Below the pieces are notes generated by a model. The model had not been told where the DNA came from. It saw only the letters and a list, made by a program, of their open reading frames with translations, and ran no database searches. Positions 35,895 to 57,156 of a DNA stretch of 64,000 nucleotides are shown piece after piece; the stretch's first letter is position 1; every line of letters starts with the position of its first letter. The stretch comes from Bradyrhizobium icense (GTDB lineage Bacteria > Pseudomonadota > Alphaproteobacteria > Rhizobiales > Xanthobacteraceae). The translations under genes and the position numbers were made by a program. The stretch spans positions 3,534,001-3,598,000 of the forward strand of contig NZ_CP016428.1 in the NCBI RefSeq assembly GCF_001693385.1. Direction: 5' to 3'.

Positions 35895-36413
35895 GTGGAA
35901 AGAGCGGCAAAAAAGGACGCGGTTGAGGCGCTGAACGAGGTCTTCAAGACCACGAGCGTTGCAGTCGTCGCCCATTATTCCGGCCTCACCGTGGCCCAGA
36001 TGCAGAAGCTGCGTACGCAGATGAAGCAGGCGGGGGCGTCGGTGAAGGTCTCGAAAAACCGTCTCGCCAAAATTGCTCTTGAAGGCACGGACGTCGTTGC
36101 CATCGGTTCCCTGCTGAAGGGGCCGACCGTGATCGCGACTTCAAACGATCCGGTAGCGGCGCCGAAGGTTGCCATGGAGTTCGCCAAGACGAACGAAAAG
36201 TTCGTCATTCTCGGCGGCTCGATGGGTAAGACCGTCCTGGATGTGAACGGCGTGAAGGCGCTTGCCTCGCTGCCGTCGCTGGACGAACTGCGCGGCAAAC
36301 TCGTTGGCCTCATCGTGGCGCCGGCGACCAAGATCGCGCAGCTTTCCACCGCGCCCGCGGCCAAGCTCGCGCGCGTTGTCCAGGCATATGCCTCAAAGGG
36401 CGAAGCGGCCTGA
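35895..36413 (+). CDS. rplJ: 50S ribosomal protein L10
   Basis: A 172-aa L10, base of the L7/L12 stalk. It has the N-terminal 23S-binding domain ([31 protein letters not shown]) and a C-terminal helix that carries the L7/L12 dimers ([14 protein letters not shown]). The start is GTG at 35895 after GGAGAGAG. It is 54 bp upstream of rplL in the usual order, but separated from rplKA by two unrelated genes and a long leader. Confidence 0.98.
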   Translation: MERAAKKDAVEALNEVFKTTSVAVVAHYSGLTVAQMQKLRTQMKQAGASVKVSKNRLAKIALEGTDVVAIGSLLKGPTVIATSNDPVAAPKVAMEFAKTNEKFVILGGSMGKTVLDVNGVKALASLPSLDELRGKLVGLIVAPATKIAQLSTAPAAKLARVVQAYASKGEAA

Positions 36414-36467
36414 CCCTTCGCTAATCTCAAACCTGGTTCGAAACCAAACGTTTAAGGAAATAGATCA

Positions 36468-36845
<378 letters not shown>

Positions 36846-37369
36846 CGCAAGTTGCTTCGGCGAAATCCCCGGACAGCGAGGCGTCAGCCGAGCGCGATCC
36901 GGGGATCTGCCAAGGACGTGGATGGCCGGGGAAAGCCCCGGCTATGGCGGAGGCGGTAGAATTCAGTGCAAAAACTGGCGCGATGGGGTAACCCGGAGCA
37001 CTACGTACACAGAAAAGTGTGGGGATTCGCGGAGTTAGCTCCTCGAATCTCCACGTTTCCGCCCCATATCAGGGCGGCAGCAGGAAAAGGCGGTAGGCGG
37101 CGGGACGGCAGGGTTCCCGGCGTAAGCCGTTGGGAGACAGTCAGATTTCGGGCTTTTTCAGTCCGTGAAGCAACCAGTTGTGACGGGCGGGTGCAGTCAT
37201 GCGCCCCGCGCGTCGTTTTGCGTTTTGAAGGTCTAAAGTGCGGGTTCAGGATTTAATTCCTGAAAGTGGGCTTTGTTCCTTTTGAGCGATTCGACAATTC
37301 AACCCGGGGGCGATGGCAGTCGCGCTTCGGAAGGTTCGCCTACCAAGGCGACGAAAATGAGAGGCCACG
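36846..37369. other. rplL-rpoB intergenic region with hairpins
   Basis: A 524-bp gap. Two hairpins occur just after rplL: ATCCCCGGA/TCCGGGGAT (36865-36873 / 36898-36906) and GCCGGGG/CCCCGGC with loop AAAG (36925-36942). No T run follows, so partial attenuation or RNA processing between rplL and rpoB, as in other bacteria, is possible. No ORF is supported; an rpoB promoter may lie further right. Confidence 0.5.
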
Positions 37370-41488
<4,119 letters not shown>

Positions 41489-41642
41489 CGCTTGAGATTC
41501 CATGTCCGGCCCAAAGCGCGAGGCAAGCCTTTCGCGCAAAAGGGCCGGGCATTTGCGCTCCTCTCGGACGTTGAGCGGGGCGCGCACCAAATATGGGTTT
41601 CGAATTTGCTGCCGGTGACGACCGGCACGCGAGGAGAAGACG

Positions 41643-45842
<4,200 letters not shown>

Positions 45843-45865
45843 GAATTCCGCTCAAATCAATAAGA

Positions 45866-45896
45866 AAGCCGGCTGTGAAGCCGGCTTTTTGTTTTG
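45866..45896 (+). terminator. Intrinsic terminator after rpoC
   Basis: A 9-bp stem, AAAGCCGGC (45866-45874) with GCCGGCTTT (45881-45889), has a 6-nt loop and is followed by TTTGTTTT. It ends the rplJL-rpoBC transcript. Confidence 0.93.
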
Positions 45897-45989
45897 CGAA
45901 CAAGGATATGGTGCTTCACCCGGACGGGTGATCGCTGCTATCAAGTCAGGAAATGGCGTCCTGCCTTGAAGGTAAGATTTGCAATTCCC

Positions 45990-47087
45990 ATGAGCGAGTC
46001 GGCTCATCTTGAACCCCTGATCGACCGCATCTACGAGGCGGGGCTCATTCCGTCGCTTTGGCCGGCTGTGCTCGGCGAACTCAGTGCCGCGATCGGCGGC
46101 AACGGCGGCTTTCTGTTCGGCGTGCGCGATGGCTACACGAGCGCGGTCAATTCTGCCGAATATGATCAGCTCATGCCGGTTTTCTTGAGAGACGGATGGA
46201 GCGAACGCGATCCAAATCTGCCGCGCGCCATTGCCCTCAATCATGCAGGCTTCGTCACTGACTATGATCTCCTCTCGGAGGAGGAGATTGCGACCAACGA
46301 CGTCTATTGCAACTTTTACCGCAAACACGGCCTTGGCTACCGCGCCGGAACGATCATTCCGATGCCGAGCGGCGATTCAATCGCGATCGTGATGCCGCGG
46401 CATCAGGATCATGGCCCGGTGCCGCAAGATGTCGTCAAACTGCTGGATGGGCTGCGGCCGCATCTGGCCCGGGCCTCCCTTGCAGCAAACCGCATTGGCT
46501 TCGAGCGCGCACGCGCTCAGGCCGACGCGTTGCAGGTGCTTGGCCTGCCGGGCGCGGTGTTGCGCGGGCGCGGTCGGGTCTTTGCGGCAAACGGCTTGTT
46601 CGAAGCGCTAGTCCCTTCGTTGTTTCAGGATCGTATCGAGCGTGTGACGATCACTGATGTCACGGCAGACGCGCTGCTTGCGGAAGCGCTCGGTCCGCGG
46701 TCTCTTGCCGATGGTCGAACCGTCAAGTCGATACCGGTCGCTGCGACGGCAATCCGCGTGCCGATGGTGCTGCATGTCGTCCCCGTGCGCGGCGATGCGC
46801 GCGATATCTTCACCCAGGCCACCGCGCTGTTGGTGGTGACGCCGGTCGATCGCGCTGCGGTGCCGACGGCGGAAGTCCTGCAAGGCCTGTTCGACCTGAC
46901 GCCGGCGGAGGCGCGCGTGGCGCGAGGTATCGGCCAGGCTGTAACCATCGATGCGCTTGCGGATGCGACCGGCGTCAATCGGGAGACGGTGCGCAGCCAG
47001 CTCAAAGCGGTGCTATCGAAGACCGGCCTGTCACGCCAGCAGGAGCTTGTCAGCCTGCTCGCCGGCAAGGCGTTCCGTGGCGGATAA
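45990..47087 (+). CDS. LuxR-type helix-turn-helix regulator
   Basis: A 365-aa regulator. The C-terminal 60 residues are a LuxR/GerE helix-turn-helix (LTPAEARVARGIGQAVTIDA, then GVNRETVRSQLKAVLSKTGL). The N-terminal ~280 residues are a sensor-like region without the acyl-homoserine lactone-binding pattern, perhaps PAS/GAF-like. This architecture is common and uncharacterised in Bradyrhizobium. The start ATG at 45990 (MSESAHLEP) was chosen on composition; RBS support is weak and earlier starts exist. Monocistronic, it follows the rpoC terminator and precedes a weaker terminator hairpin. Its targets are unknown. Confidence 0.85.
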   Translation: MSESAHLEPLIDRIYEAGLIPSLWPAVLGELSAAIGGNGGFLFGVRDGYTSAVNSAEYDQLMPVFLRDGWSERDPNLPRAIALNHAGFVTDYDLLSEEEIATNDVYCNFYRKHGLGYRAGTIIPMPSGDSIAIVMPRHQDHGPVPQDVVKLLDGLRPHLARASLAANRIGFERARAQADALQVLGLPGAVLRGRGRVFAANGLFEALVPSLFQDRIERVTITDVTADALLAEALGPRSLADGRTVKSIPVAATAIRVPMVLHVVPVRGDARDIFTQATALLVVTPVDRAAVPTAEVLQGLFDLTPAEARVARGIGQAVTIDALADATGVNRETVRSQLKAVLSKTGLSRQQELVSLLAGKAFRGG

Positions 47088-47175
47088 ACAACCGTGCCGT
47101 GCAGTAGTGCCGTCGAAACGGCCGACCGTGCCGCTGCTAGAATAGCACGCCCGCAAGAATACGGTGCGAAGACAA

Positions 47176-47200
47176 AAGGTCGGCGCAAGCCGGCCTTCTT
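47176..47200 (+). terminator. Probable terminator after the LuxR-type gene
   Basis: A 9-bp stem with one G-T pair (47176-47184 / 47189-47197) has a GCAA tetraloop and is followed by CTTGCTGCTTTCTTTC. The T-rich tail is moderate. Confidence 0.6.
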
Positions 47201-47334
47201 GCTGCTTTCTTTCATTGCTGCGTTGCGAGGGCCTGCTTTGTTCATCTTCCCTTCAGGGTGAAAAGGGCTTTTGCTAGCGGTTCAGACCGGCTGATGTCCT
47301 ATAGGCAGGGGAGCCGGAGGGCGACGGAAAAGAA

Positions 47335-49389
47335 ATGTTGGATCTTGCAATTGTAGGGGGCGGCCCAGGCGGCTTGATGAGCGCCTGGTACTTGAAGAAA
47401 AAGCTTGGCGATCTCTGCCGTGTCACGATTTACGAGGCGTCCGACCGCGTCGGGGGCAAGATTGTCTCGCGCAAATTCGATTCCGCGCCGGCGATGTATG
47501 AGGCCGGCGTCGCCGAAATCTACGATTATTCGATGACCGGCCCGGATCCCTTGCGGGAACTGATCCAGCATTTCGGCTTGCAGACGATACCGATGGACGC
47601 CGAGCAGGTGCACCTCGACGGCGTGCTGCTCAACGATGTGCCGGGCATGCGCCGCAAGTATGGCGAGAAGACCGCGGCCGCGATCGAGGCGTTCCGCAAG
47701 CGCTGCGCCGACTTGGTGTCGCCGATCGAATATTACGAAGGTGTCGGCGCCCACGACAACGAGCATCCATGGGCCTACATGACCTGCGAGGAAGTGCTCG
47801 ACAAGGAAGTCGACGATCCCACGGCCAAGCGCTTCTTCAAGGTGATGGCGCGCTCGGATATCGCAACGGAGGCGCACAACACCAATGGCCTGAATGCGCT
47901 GAAGAACTTCGTGATGGATATCGACGGCTATATCGGCCTGTACTCGATCCAGAACGGCAATGAGCAGTTGATTGAATGCCTGCGCTCGGAAGTCGATGCT
48001 GAAATCCAGCTCAATCACCGCGTGCTGAAGGTCGGAAAAACCGCTTCCGGCCGCTATCAGCTCAACATGATGAACGGGAAGGGGCCCGAGACACGGGATT
48101 TCGATCTGGTGCTGATGTGCCTGCCGCATTCCTGGCTCGCCACCATGAGCTGGGATGGCGAGGAGCTGCGCAAGTCGATGGTCAAGCACGTCGCTTACTT
48201 CGACCGTCCGGCGCATTACTTGCGGATTTCGATCCTGTTCGATGAACCGTTCTGGGGCGAGAAGATCCCCGGCGCCTGGTTCATGTCGGAAGCGTTCGGC
48301 GGCTGCTGCGTCTACAATGAGGGCGCCCGCCACGACGTCGGCAGGCATGGCGTGCTCAACTGGTTGATCGCGGGCTCGGATGCGCTGGCATTTGCCAATC
48401 TCAGCGATCAGGAACTGATCGACGCCGCGCTCAAATCATTGCCGCCGTCTCTCGGCAATGCCCGCGACTATTTCCTGGAAGGCAAGATTCACCGCTGGCT
48501 GTCCTCGGTGAACGCGCTGCCGGGCGGCCTGCCGGTGCGCGACGTCATGACCAACCATCGCCCGGAGCCGAAAGAGCATCCGGGAATCGTGGTGGTCGGC
48601 GACTATCTTTTCGATTCGACGTTGAACGGGCTGCTCGACTCCTCCGACGCCGCCACCGACATCATTCTGACCGAGATGATGCGGCTGCGCCGCGCCCGCG
48701 CGCAACAGGGCGAGGTGTCGTCCGACAAGATCGACCGCAGCTATTTCGAGAATTACCGTGGGCTGGGCCCCTACAGCGAAGTCTGGAGCCAGTTTACCGA
48801 CCCGGCCTATCTAACGGATCTGATCAAGATCGTCTGGAACAGAGCCAAGGGTTACAAGCTGCTCGTTGCCGGCTCGGCCAGCGGCGAGCTGGTCGGCGCG
48901 CTGCGCGAACGTGGCATCGATGCCTGGGGTATCGAAAACAACAAGGCGATCCACGCCAGCACACCGAAGGCGCTGAAGAAGTTCAACAAGCTCGGCTCGA
49001 TCGTCGACATACCCTTCAAGGACGACGAGTTCGATTTCGTGTTCGAGACCAGCCTGTGTCACGTTTCCGAAAAGCAGGTCCCGCGGGCGGTGCGCGAACT
49101 GAACCGCGTCGTGAAGACCGGCCTGGTGTTCGGATCGGTGACATCGGACATGGCCCCCGCACTGATCGACCGTTACGACCTGCTGCGCGGCGTGAAGAAG
49201 CTCGGTACCTGGTGGGAATGGTCCGAATTGTTCTTCGGCAACGGATTCGACCTCTCGATGCACCGGCGCGACTGCACCGACGCGTTATGGGCCGCGACGC
49301 TGGCCGCCAACAAGGGGCCGGGGCAGTGGTACGCCGACGCCGACAGCCTGCGCTATTCGTTTTTCGACAAGGTCGAATCGGAAGATTGA
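47335..49389 (+). CDS. FAD-dependent oxidoreductase fused to a SAM methyltransferase
   Basis: A 684-aa two-domain protein. Residues 1-440 are a flavin amine oxidase/phytoene-desaturase-like domain: the dinucleotide motif LAIVGGGPGGLMSAWYL at the N-terminus, YEASDRVGGKI after the second strand, and a C-terminal FAD motif VVVGDYLFDSTLNGLLDS. Residues about 495-640 form a class I methyltransferase-like domain (LLVAGSASGELVGAL as motif I, IPFKDDEFDFVFETSLCHV as motif II/III). The Gly-rich loop is atypical, lacking the GCGxG form. An ABC exporter gene lies 162 bp downstream on the same strand, suggesting synthesis and export of one product. The substrate is unknown. Domain calls are good; the biochemical role is open. 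Confidence 0.82.
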   Translation: MLDLAIVGGGPGGLMSAWYLKKKLGDLCRVTIYEASDRVGGKIVSRKFDSAPAMYEAGVAEIYDYSMTGPDPLRELIQHFGLQTIPMDAEQVHLDGVLLNDVPGMRRKYGEKTAAAIEAFRKRCADLVSPIEYYEGVGAHDNEHPWAYMTCEEVLDKEVDDPTAKRFFKVMARSDIATEAHNTNGLNALKNFVMDIDGYIGLYSIQNGNEQLIECLRSEVDAEIQLNHRVLKVGKTASGRYQLNMMNGKGPETRDFDLVLMCLPHSWLATMSWDGEELRKSMVKHVAYFDRPAHYLRISILFDEPFWGEKIPGAWFMSEAFGGCCVYNEGARHDVGRHGVLNWLIAGSDALAFANLSDQELIDAALKSLPPSLGNARDYFLEGKIHRWLSSVNALPGGLPVRDVMTNHRPEPKEHPGIVVVGDYLFDSTLNGLLDSSDAATDIILTEMMRLRRARAQQGEVSSDKIDRSYFENYRGLGPYSEVWSQFTDPAYLTDLIKIVWNRAKGYKLLVAGSASGELVGALRERGIDAWGIENNKAIHASTPKALKKFNKLGSIVDIPFKDDEFDFVFETSLCHVSEKQVPRAVRELNRVVKTGLVFGSVTSDMAPALIDRYDLLRGVKKLGTWWEWSELFFGNGFDLSMHRRDCTDALWAATLAANKGPGQWYADADSLRYSFFDKVESED

Positions 49390-49551
49390 GCTCCGACTGG
49401 TTGTATTGAGCGTGACCGCTCCGCTGAAGCGGAGCCGGTTACGCCAAACGTTTGCCGAATTCATCCCAATCGCATAGAATCTTTGCGGTAGCGTCCGCCG
49501 CTGCCGCGTTCGATTTGCGGTCATGCCGGCCGTGCAGCATCGGTTGGTTTC

Positions 49552-51582
49552 ATGGCGCCCAAGCCTCCGTCCTCGGATGATCAGAATCCCGCGCCGGCGG
49601 ACGATCCCGAGTTCGCGAAGAAGCTCGCGGCCGGGCCTGCCGCTACGACCGTCGCCGGTGGGAAGGCGGCCGGCATCCCCCCCGACGCTGACAAGGACGA
49701 CGAAGAGGACGAGATCGAGCTCGACGACGATGATGATGACGAGGATCTCGTCGTCTTCACCGCCAAGGAAGCCGCCGGCGCGATGGCGACCATCTACGGC
49801 TTCGTCAAGCCGTATCTGGGCAATTACAGGAAACTGCTCGTCTTCGTGACCTTCGGCGTTCTCGTCGAGACGCTGTTCAACGTCATCATGCCGCTCAGCC
49901 TGAAATTCCTGATCGACGATGCGCTGGGCGAAGAGGATTTTCAGGCGCTCTACAAGATCCTCGGCGTGCTCGCGGTCGCCGGCATCGTCACCTCGATCAT
50001 TGCGGTCTGGTACGAGCGCTGGGATGCGCGGCTGGCGGCGTCCATCATTGCCGACGTGCGGACGCGGCTGTTCGAGCACGTCCAGAACCTGCCGGCGTCA
50101 TATTTTGTCCGTACCAAACGCGGCGAAATCCTCTCGCGCTTCTCGATCGACCTCGCAGCCTTCGAGGGCTCGGTCAAGACGTTCGCCAACAGCGCCGCTT
50201 TACCGTTCCTGGAATTGATCGCCGGCATCATCCTGATGCTGTTCTTGAACTGGCAGCTCGCGGCGGTCGCCCTCCTGGTATTCCCGATCACGCTGATCGG
50301 GCCGCGGATCCTGACGCCGAAGGCGGTGCAGGCGAATTATGAGCAGAAGCTGAATGAAGCGGCGCTGCTCGGCACGGTGCAGGAAAACGTGGCGGCGCAG
50401 GCCGTGATCAAGGCGTTCAGCCTGCAGCGCCGCACGCTTGGCTGGTTCACCATGCGCAACCGGGATGTGCGCATCAAGACCGCGTCCGCCGTGTTCCTGT
50501 CCACCATGGTGGAGCGCACTGTCACCATTTCGGTGCTGCTGCTGCATCTCGTGGTGCTGGCGATCGGCGCCTATCTCGCCACCAAGGGCCAGATCACCAT
50601 CGGCACCTTCGTCACCTTCGAGAGCGCGTTCTGGGAGGTGTCCTACAACATCGCCCATTTGATGCATTTCATCCCGGTGTCGATCCAGTCGGCGGCGGCG
50701 GTGCGGCACATGCAGGAACTGCTGGATGAGCCGACCCGCGGCGCCGACCGGCCGGGCGCGCCGGATTTGCCGCCGATCACCAACGACATCACCTTCGACC
50801 GCGTCACCTTCGCCTATGAAGGCAGCGAGATGCCGGTGCTCGACAATTTCAGCCTCAAGCTCGATGTCGGCAAGCGCATCGCGATCGTCGGGCCGAGCGG
50901 CTCCGGCAAAAGCACGCTGCTCAACCTGATCCTGCGTCTTTACACGCCGGACGAGGGGCGGGTGGCGATCGACGGCGTCGATATCCGCCGCGTAACGCGC
51001 GAATCGTTGCGCCGAGGCATGGCCATCGTGTTCCAGGAGAACATGCTGTTCAACATGTCGATCCGCGAGAACATCCGGCTTGGGAAGGAAGGCGCCACCG
51101 ATGAGGAGGTCGAGGAAGCCGCGCGCAAGGCCGAGATTCACCGCTACATCATGAGCCTGCCGCAGAAATACGACACGCCGGTCGGCGAGCGCGGCGACAC
51201 GCTGTCGGGTGGCCAGCGTCAGCGCATTGCGATCGCGCGCGCGATCATCCGCAATCCGTCGCTGCTATTGCTCGATGAAGCGACCTCGGCACTCGACCAG
51301 ACCACGGAAGCCGCGATCAACCGCACGCTTCTGAAGGTGGCGCAAGGGCGCACCATGATCTGGTCGACCCACCGCCTGACATCGGTGGTCGAGATGGACG
51401 AGATCATCGTGATTTCAGGCGGTAAGGCGATCGAGCGCGGCTCGCATGCGCAGTTGCTCGCGGCCAACGGCGTCTACCGCAAGCTCTGGGACGACCAGGG
51501 CCATACGCCGTACAACGCCGCCGCTCAGGCCGACGACGACAACGAAGATGACGACGACGATGAGGATGAAGACGAGGAGTGA
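49552..51582 (+). CDS. MsbA-like ABC exporter with acidic termini
   Basis: A 676-aa fused transmembrane-ATPase half-transporter that would act as a homodimer in the inner membrane. It has six hydrophobic segments between residues 80 and 380. The ATPase domain has Walker A GPSGSGKST, signature LSGGQRQRIAIARAI, Walker B LLLLDEATSALD and the H-loop STHRL. Unusually, both cytoplasmic ends are strongly acidic: an Asp/Glu cluster at residues 48-66 and a C-terminal tail of about 20 mostly Asp/Glu residues. The preceding FAD oxidoreductase-methyltransferase may supply its substrate. Candidates are a lipid or small-molecule product; this is inference. Confidence 0.92.
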   Translation: MAPKPPSSDDQNPAPADDPEFAKKLAAGPAATTVAGGKAAGIPPDADKDDEEDEIELDDDDDDEDLVVFTAKEAAGAMATIYGFVKPYLGNYRKLLVFVTFGVLVETLFNVIMPLSLKFLIDDALGEEDFQALYKILGVLAVAGIVTSIIAVWYERWDARLAASIIADVRTRLFEHVQNLPASYFVRTKRGEILSRFSIDLAAFEGSVKTFANSAALPFLELIAGIILMLFLNWQLAAVALLVFPITLIGPRILTPKAVQANYEQKLNEAALLGTVQENVAAQAVIKAFSLQRRTLGWFTMRNRDVRIKTASAVFLSTMVERTVTISVLLLHLVVLAIGAYLATKGQITIGTFVTFESAFWEVSYNIAHLMHFIPVSIQSAAAVRHMQELLDEPTRGADRPGAPDLPPITNDITFDRVTFAYEGSEMPVLDNFSLKLDVGKRIAIVGPSGSGKSTLLNLILRLYTPDEGRVAIDGVDIRRVTRESLRRGMAIVFQENMLFNMSIRENIRLGKEGATDEEVEEAARKAEIHRYIMSLPQKYDTPVGERGDTLSGGQRQRIAIARAIIRNPSLLLLDEATSALDQTTEAAINRTLLKVAQGRTMIWSTHRLTSVVEMDEIIVISGGKAIERGSHAQLLAANGVYRKLWDDQGHTPYNAAAQADDDNEDDDDDEDEDEE

Positions 51583-51782
51583 GCGGAGCGGTTCGATCTC
51601 GCGCTGAGGCGCAGGCAGCCGGATCGCGCGATCCAGTTTTCGCCGTCATGGGTGGCCGAGCGCAGCACCGAATCGGCGATTCCGGTCTGGTAGAAGCGGC
51701 AGAGCTGCCCGTCGCCGTTGATTTTTTCGACGCGGAAGCCGGATGGATAGACCTGATGAGGGTCGATCGGGACAGTCGGAAT
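51525..51782 (-). pseudogene. Start-less gene fragment, probable decayed CDS
   Basis: A minus-strand frame of 85 codons, open between stops at 51783-51785 and 51525-51527. The first ~60 codons have strongly coding composition and read like a protein, for example GFRVEKINGDGQLCRFYQTG and ATHDGENWIARSGCLRL. No ATG, or GTG/TTG with an RBS, begins it, and it runs antisense through the Asp-rich end of the ABC gene. I interpret it as the C-terminal remnant of a convergent gene whose 5' part was lost. No family is recognised. Confidence 0.4.
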
Positions 51783-51790
51783 TCACGCAC

Positions 51791-52521
51791 GTCCGAGCAT
51801 CGCGGCCGCGGTCGAGCTGGCTCTACCGCCCCGGATGATTTCATCCGGAATTTCAGCCGGGGTGCGACACTTTTGCACCCGGAAAAGGCAAATAAAGGCT
51901 TAGTCTGGCGATCGGCTCTGGATCGAAAGCCACGAGAATGCTGTTCCGATATATCTACCCGGATAAAAATGGCGACTCGGGCGGCTCAGGGCACGGCGGA
52001 ATATTGCCCATTTCGGACTTCCCGAATTCATGCGAAGCGCTGAATCCACAGACGCCATAGGCATTTCCAGCGTTCTCCTTTTGCTTGACTTAGCTATCCA
52101 CCGCTTATAGAAGACGGCCACTTAACGACAGGCGGTGAGCTACGCCAGCGTCGGAACGGACCACCCTTTCAAATCCTTATTGGACTGAGACGGGCACCAA
52201 CCTCGACGAATGCCGCTCAAACGCTGTCGATCATACTGCTAGGCAATGCCAGGACGATTTTAGTTCTCTTGAGCACGTCCTCTTGAGAGTTAACTCGGAT
52301 GCATGATCTCGGTGGCGGGCCGGACAGCGAACGCTGATCGGCCTTAACTCGCGGTCCTCTGTGGCGTCGAAGCGCTTTCCGCTCAGCAATGGGTGGTTGG
52401 CGCGATTTCGTTTTGCGTGAAGGTTTTTCGCGTGAGGCGGGCCGAACGGAACGGCTAGTTCCGAGAAGAATTTTGCGAAAGCCATTCAAGGTTTCGCGCG
52501 AACTAAAGGGTGAAGGCTGAC
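51791..52521. other. Intergenic region upstream of the str operon
   Basis: This stretch of about 730 bp holds no supported gene. An imperfect hairpin CCGGGGTGC/GCACCCGG lies near 51857-51883, a candidate promoter at 52085-52111, and the rest would be the str leader. The remainder shows no repeat or ORF of coding quality. Confidence 0.5.
52085..52111 (+). promoter_or_regulatory. Candidate str operon promoter
   Basis: TTGACT (52085-52090) and TATAGA (52106-52111) are separated by 15 bp, or 16 bp counted from the TTGAC pentamer. The match to sigma70 consensus is good, but the spacing is short and it lies 410 bp before rpsL. Confidence 0.35.
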
Positions 52522-52893
52522 ATGCCGACGATCAACCAGCTGATCGCAAAACCGCGTACCGTACAGAAGTCGCGCAAGAAGGTGCCGGCGCTGCAGCAGT
52601 CGCCGCAGAAGCGCGGCGTGTGCACGCGCGTCTACACCACGACCCCGAAGAAGCCGAACTCGGCGCTTCGTAAGGTTGCCAAGGTGCGCCTGACCAACGG
52701 CTTTGAGGTGATCGGCTACATCCCGGGTGAAGGCCATAACCTTCAGGAGCACTCGGTGGTGATGATCCGCGGCGGCCGCGTCAAGGACTTGCCCGGCGTG
52801 CGCTACCACATCCTCCGCGGCGTCCTCGATACCCAGGGCGTCAAGAACCGTAAGCAGCGTCGTTCGAAGTACGGCGCGAAGCGTCCGAAATAA
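52522..52893 (+). CDS. rpsL: 30S ribosomal protein S12
   Basis: A 123-aa S12, the decoding-centre accuracy protein. The streptomycin-sensitive residues are wild type: Lys43 in [13 protein letters not shown] and Lys88 in GGRVKDLPG (with the methylthiolated Asp89). The start is MPTINQLI at 52522; an in-frame ATG at 52510 adds four residues not present in the family. It is the first gene of the str operon, 15 bp before rpsG. Confidence 0.99.
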   Translation: MPTINQLIAKPRTVQKSRKKVPALQQSPQKRGVCTRVYTTTPKKPNSALRKVAKVRLTNGFEVIGYIPGEGHNLQEHSVVMIRGGRVKDLPGVRYHILRGVLDTQGVKNRKQRRSKYGAKRPK

Positions 52894-53379
<486 letters not shown>

Positions 53380-53409
53380 CGGCGAAGAACGGATTTAAGG
53401 AACAAGCCC

Positions 53410-55482
<2,073 letters not shown>

Positions 55483-55522
55483 TTGTCGTTGGTTGCAAGC
55501 TAACGATTGAACGGAGAGTCAA

Positions 55523-56713
<1,191 letters not shown>

Positions 56714-56717
56714 GGAA

Positions 56718-56776
56718 GCGAATAGGGATTGGCGAGTAGCGAATGGCACCATTCGCTATTCGCTATTCGCCACTCA
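56718..56776. repeat. ATTCGCTATTCGC-type intergenic palindromic repeat
   Basis: In the tuf-rpsJ gap, TAGCGAATGG (56737-56746) pairs with CCATTCGCTA (56749-56758), flanked by further GCGAATAG and CTATTCGC copies. This AT-richer simple repeat contrasts with the surrounding sequence. Similar iterated repeats occur between genes in this bacterial group. It could also act as an mRNA processing or attenuation hairpin. Confidence 0.6.
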
Positions 56777-56795
56777 CTAAAGAAAGACAACGGCA

Positions 56796-57104
56796 ATGAA
56801 CGGCCAAAATATTCGCATCCGTCTCAAGGCGTTCGACCATCGAATCCTCGATACGTCGACCCGCGAGATCGTGAACACGGCGAAACGTACCGGTGCCCAG
56901 GTTCGCGGACCCATTCCGCTACCCACCCGCATCGAGAAGTTCACCGTCAACCGTTCGCCGCACGTCGACAAGAAGAGCCGCGAGCAATTCGAGATGCGCA
57001 CCCACAAGCGCCTTCTCGACATTGTCGACCCGACCCCGCAGACCGTCGATGCTTTGATGAAGCTCGACCTGGCCGCCGGTGTCGACGTCGAGATCAAGCT
57101 CTAA
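56796..57104 (+). CDS. rpsJ: 30S ribosomal protein S10 (NusE)
   Basis: A 102-aa S10, which also serves as NusE in antitermination. Typical are [38 protein letters not shown] and the C-terminal GVDVEIKL. It is the first gene of the S10 operon, 82 bp after tuf, with a hairpin repeat between them. Confidence 0.99.
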
Positions 57105-57156
57105 GATTTTCAGGATCGTCCGACGTTAGCGGACAGAAAGAACAGGAAGCACGCCG

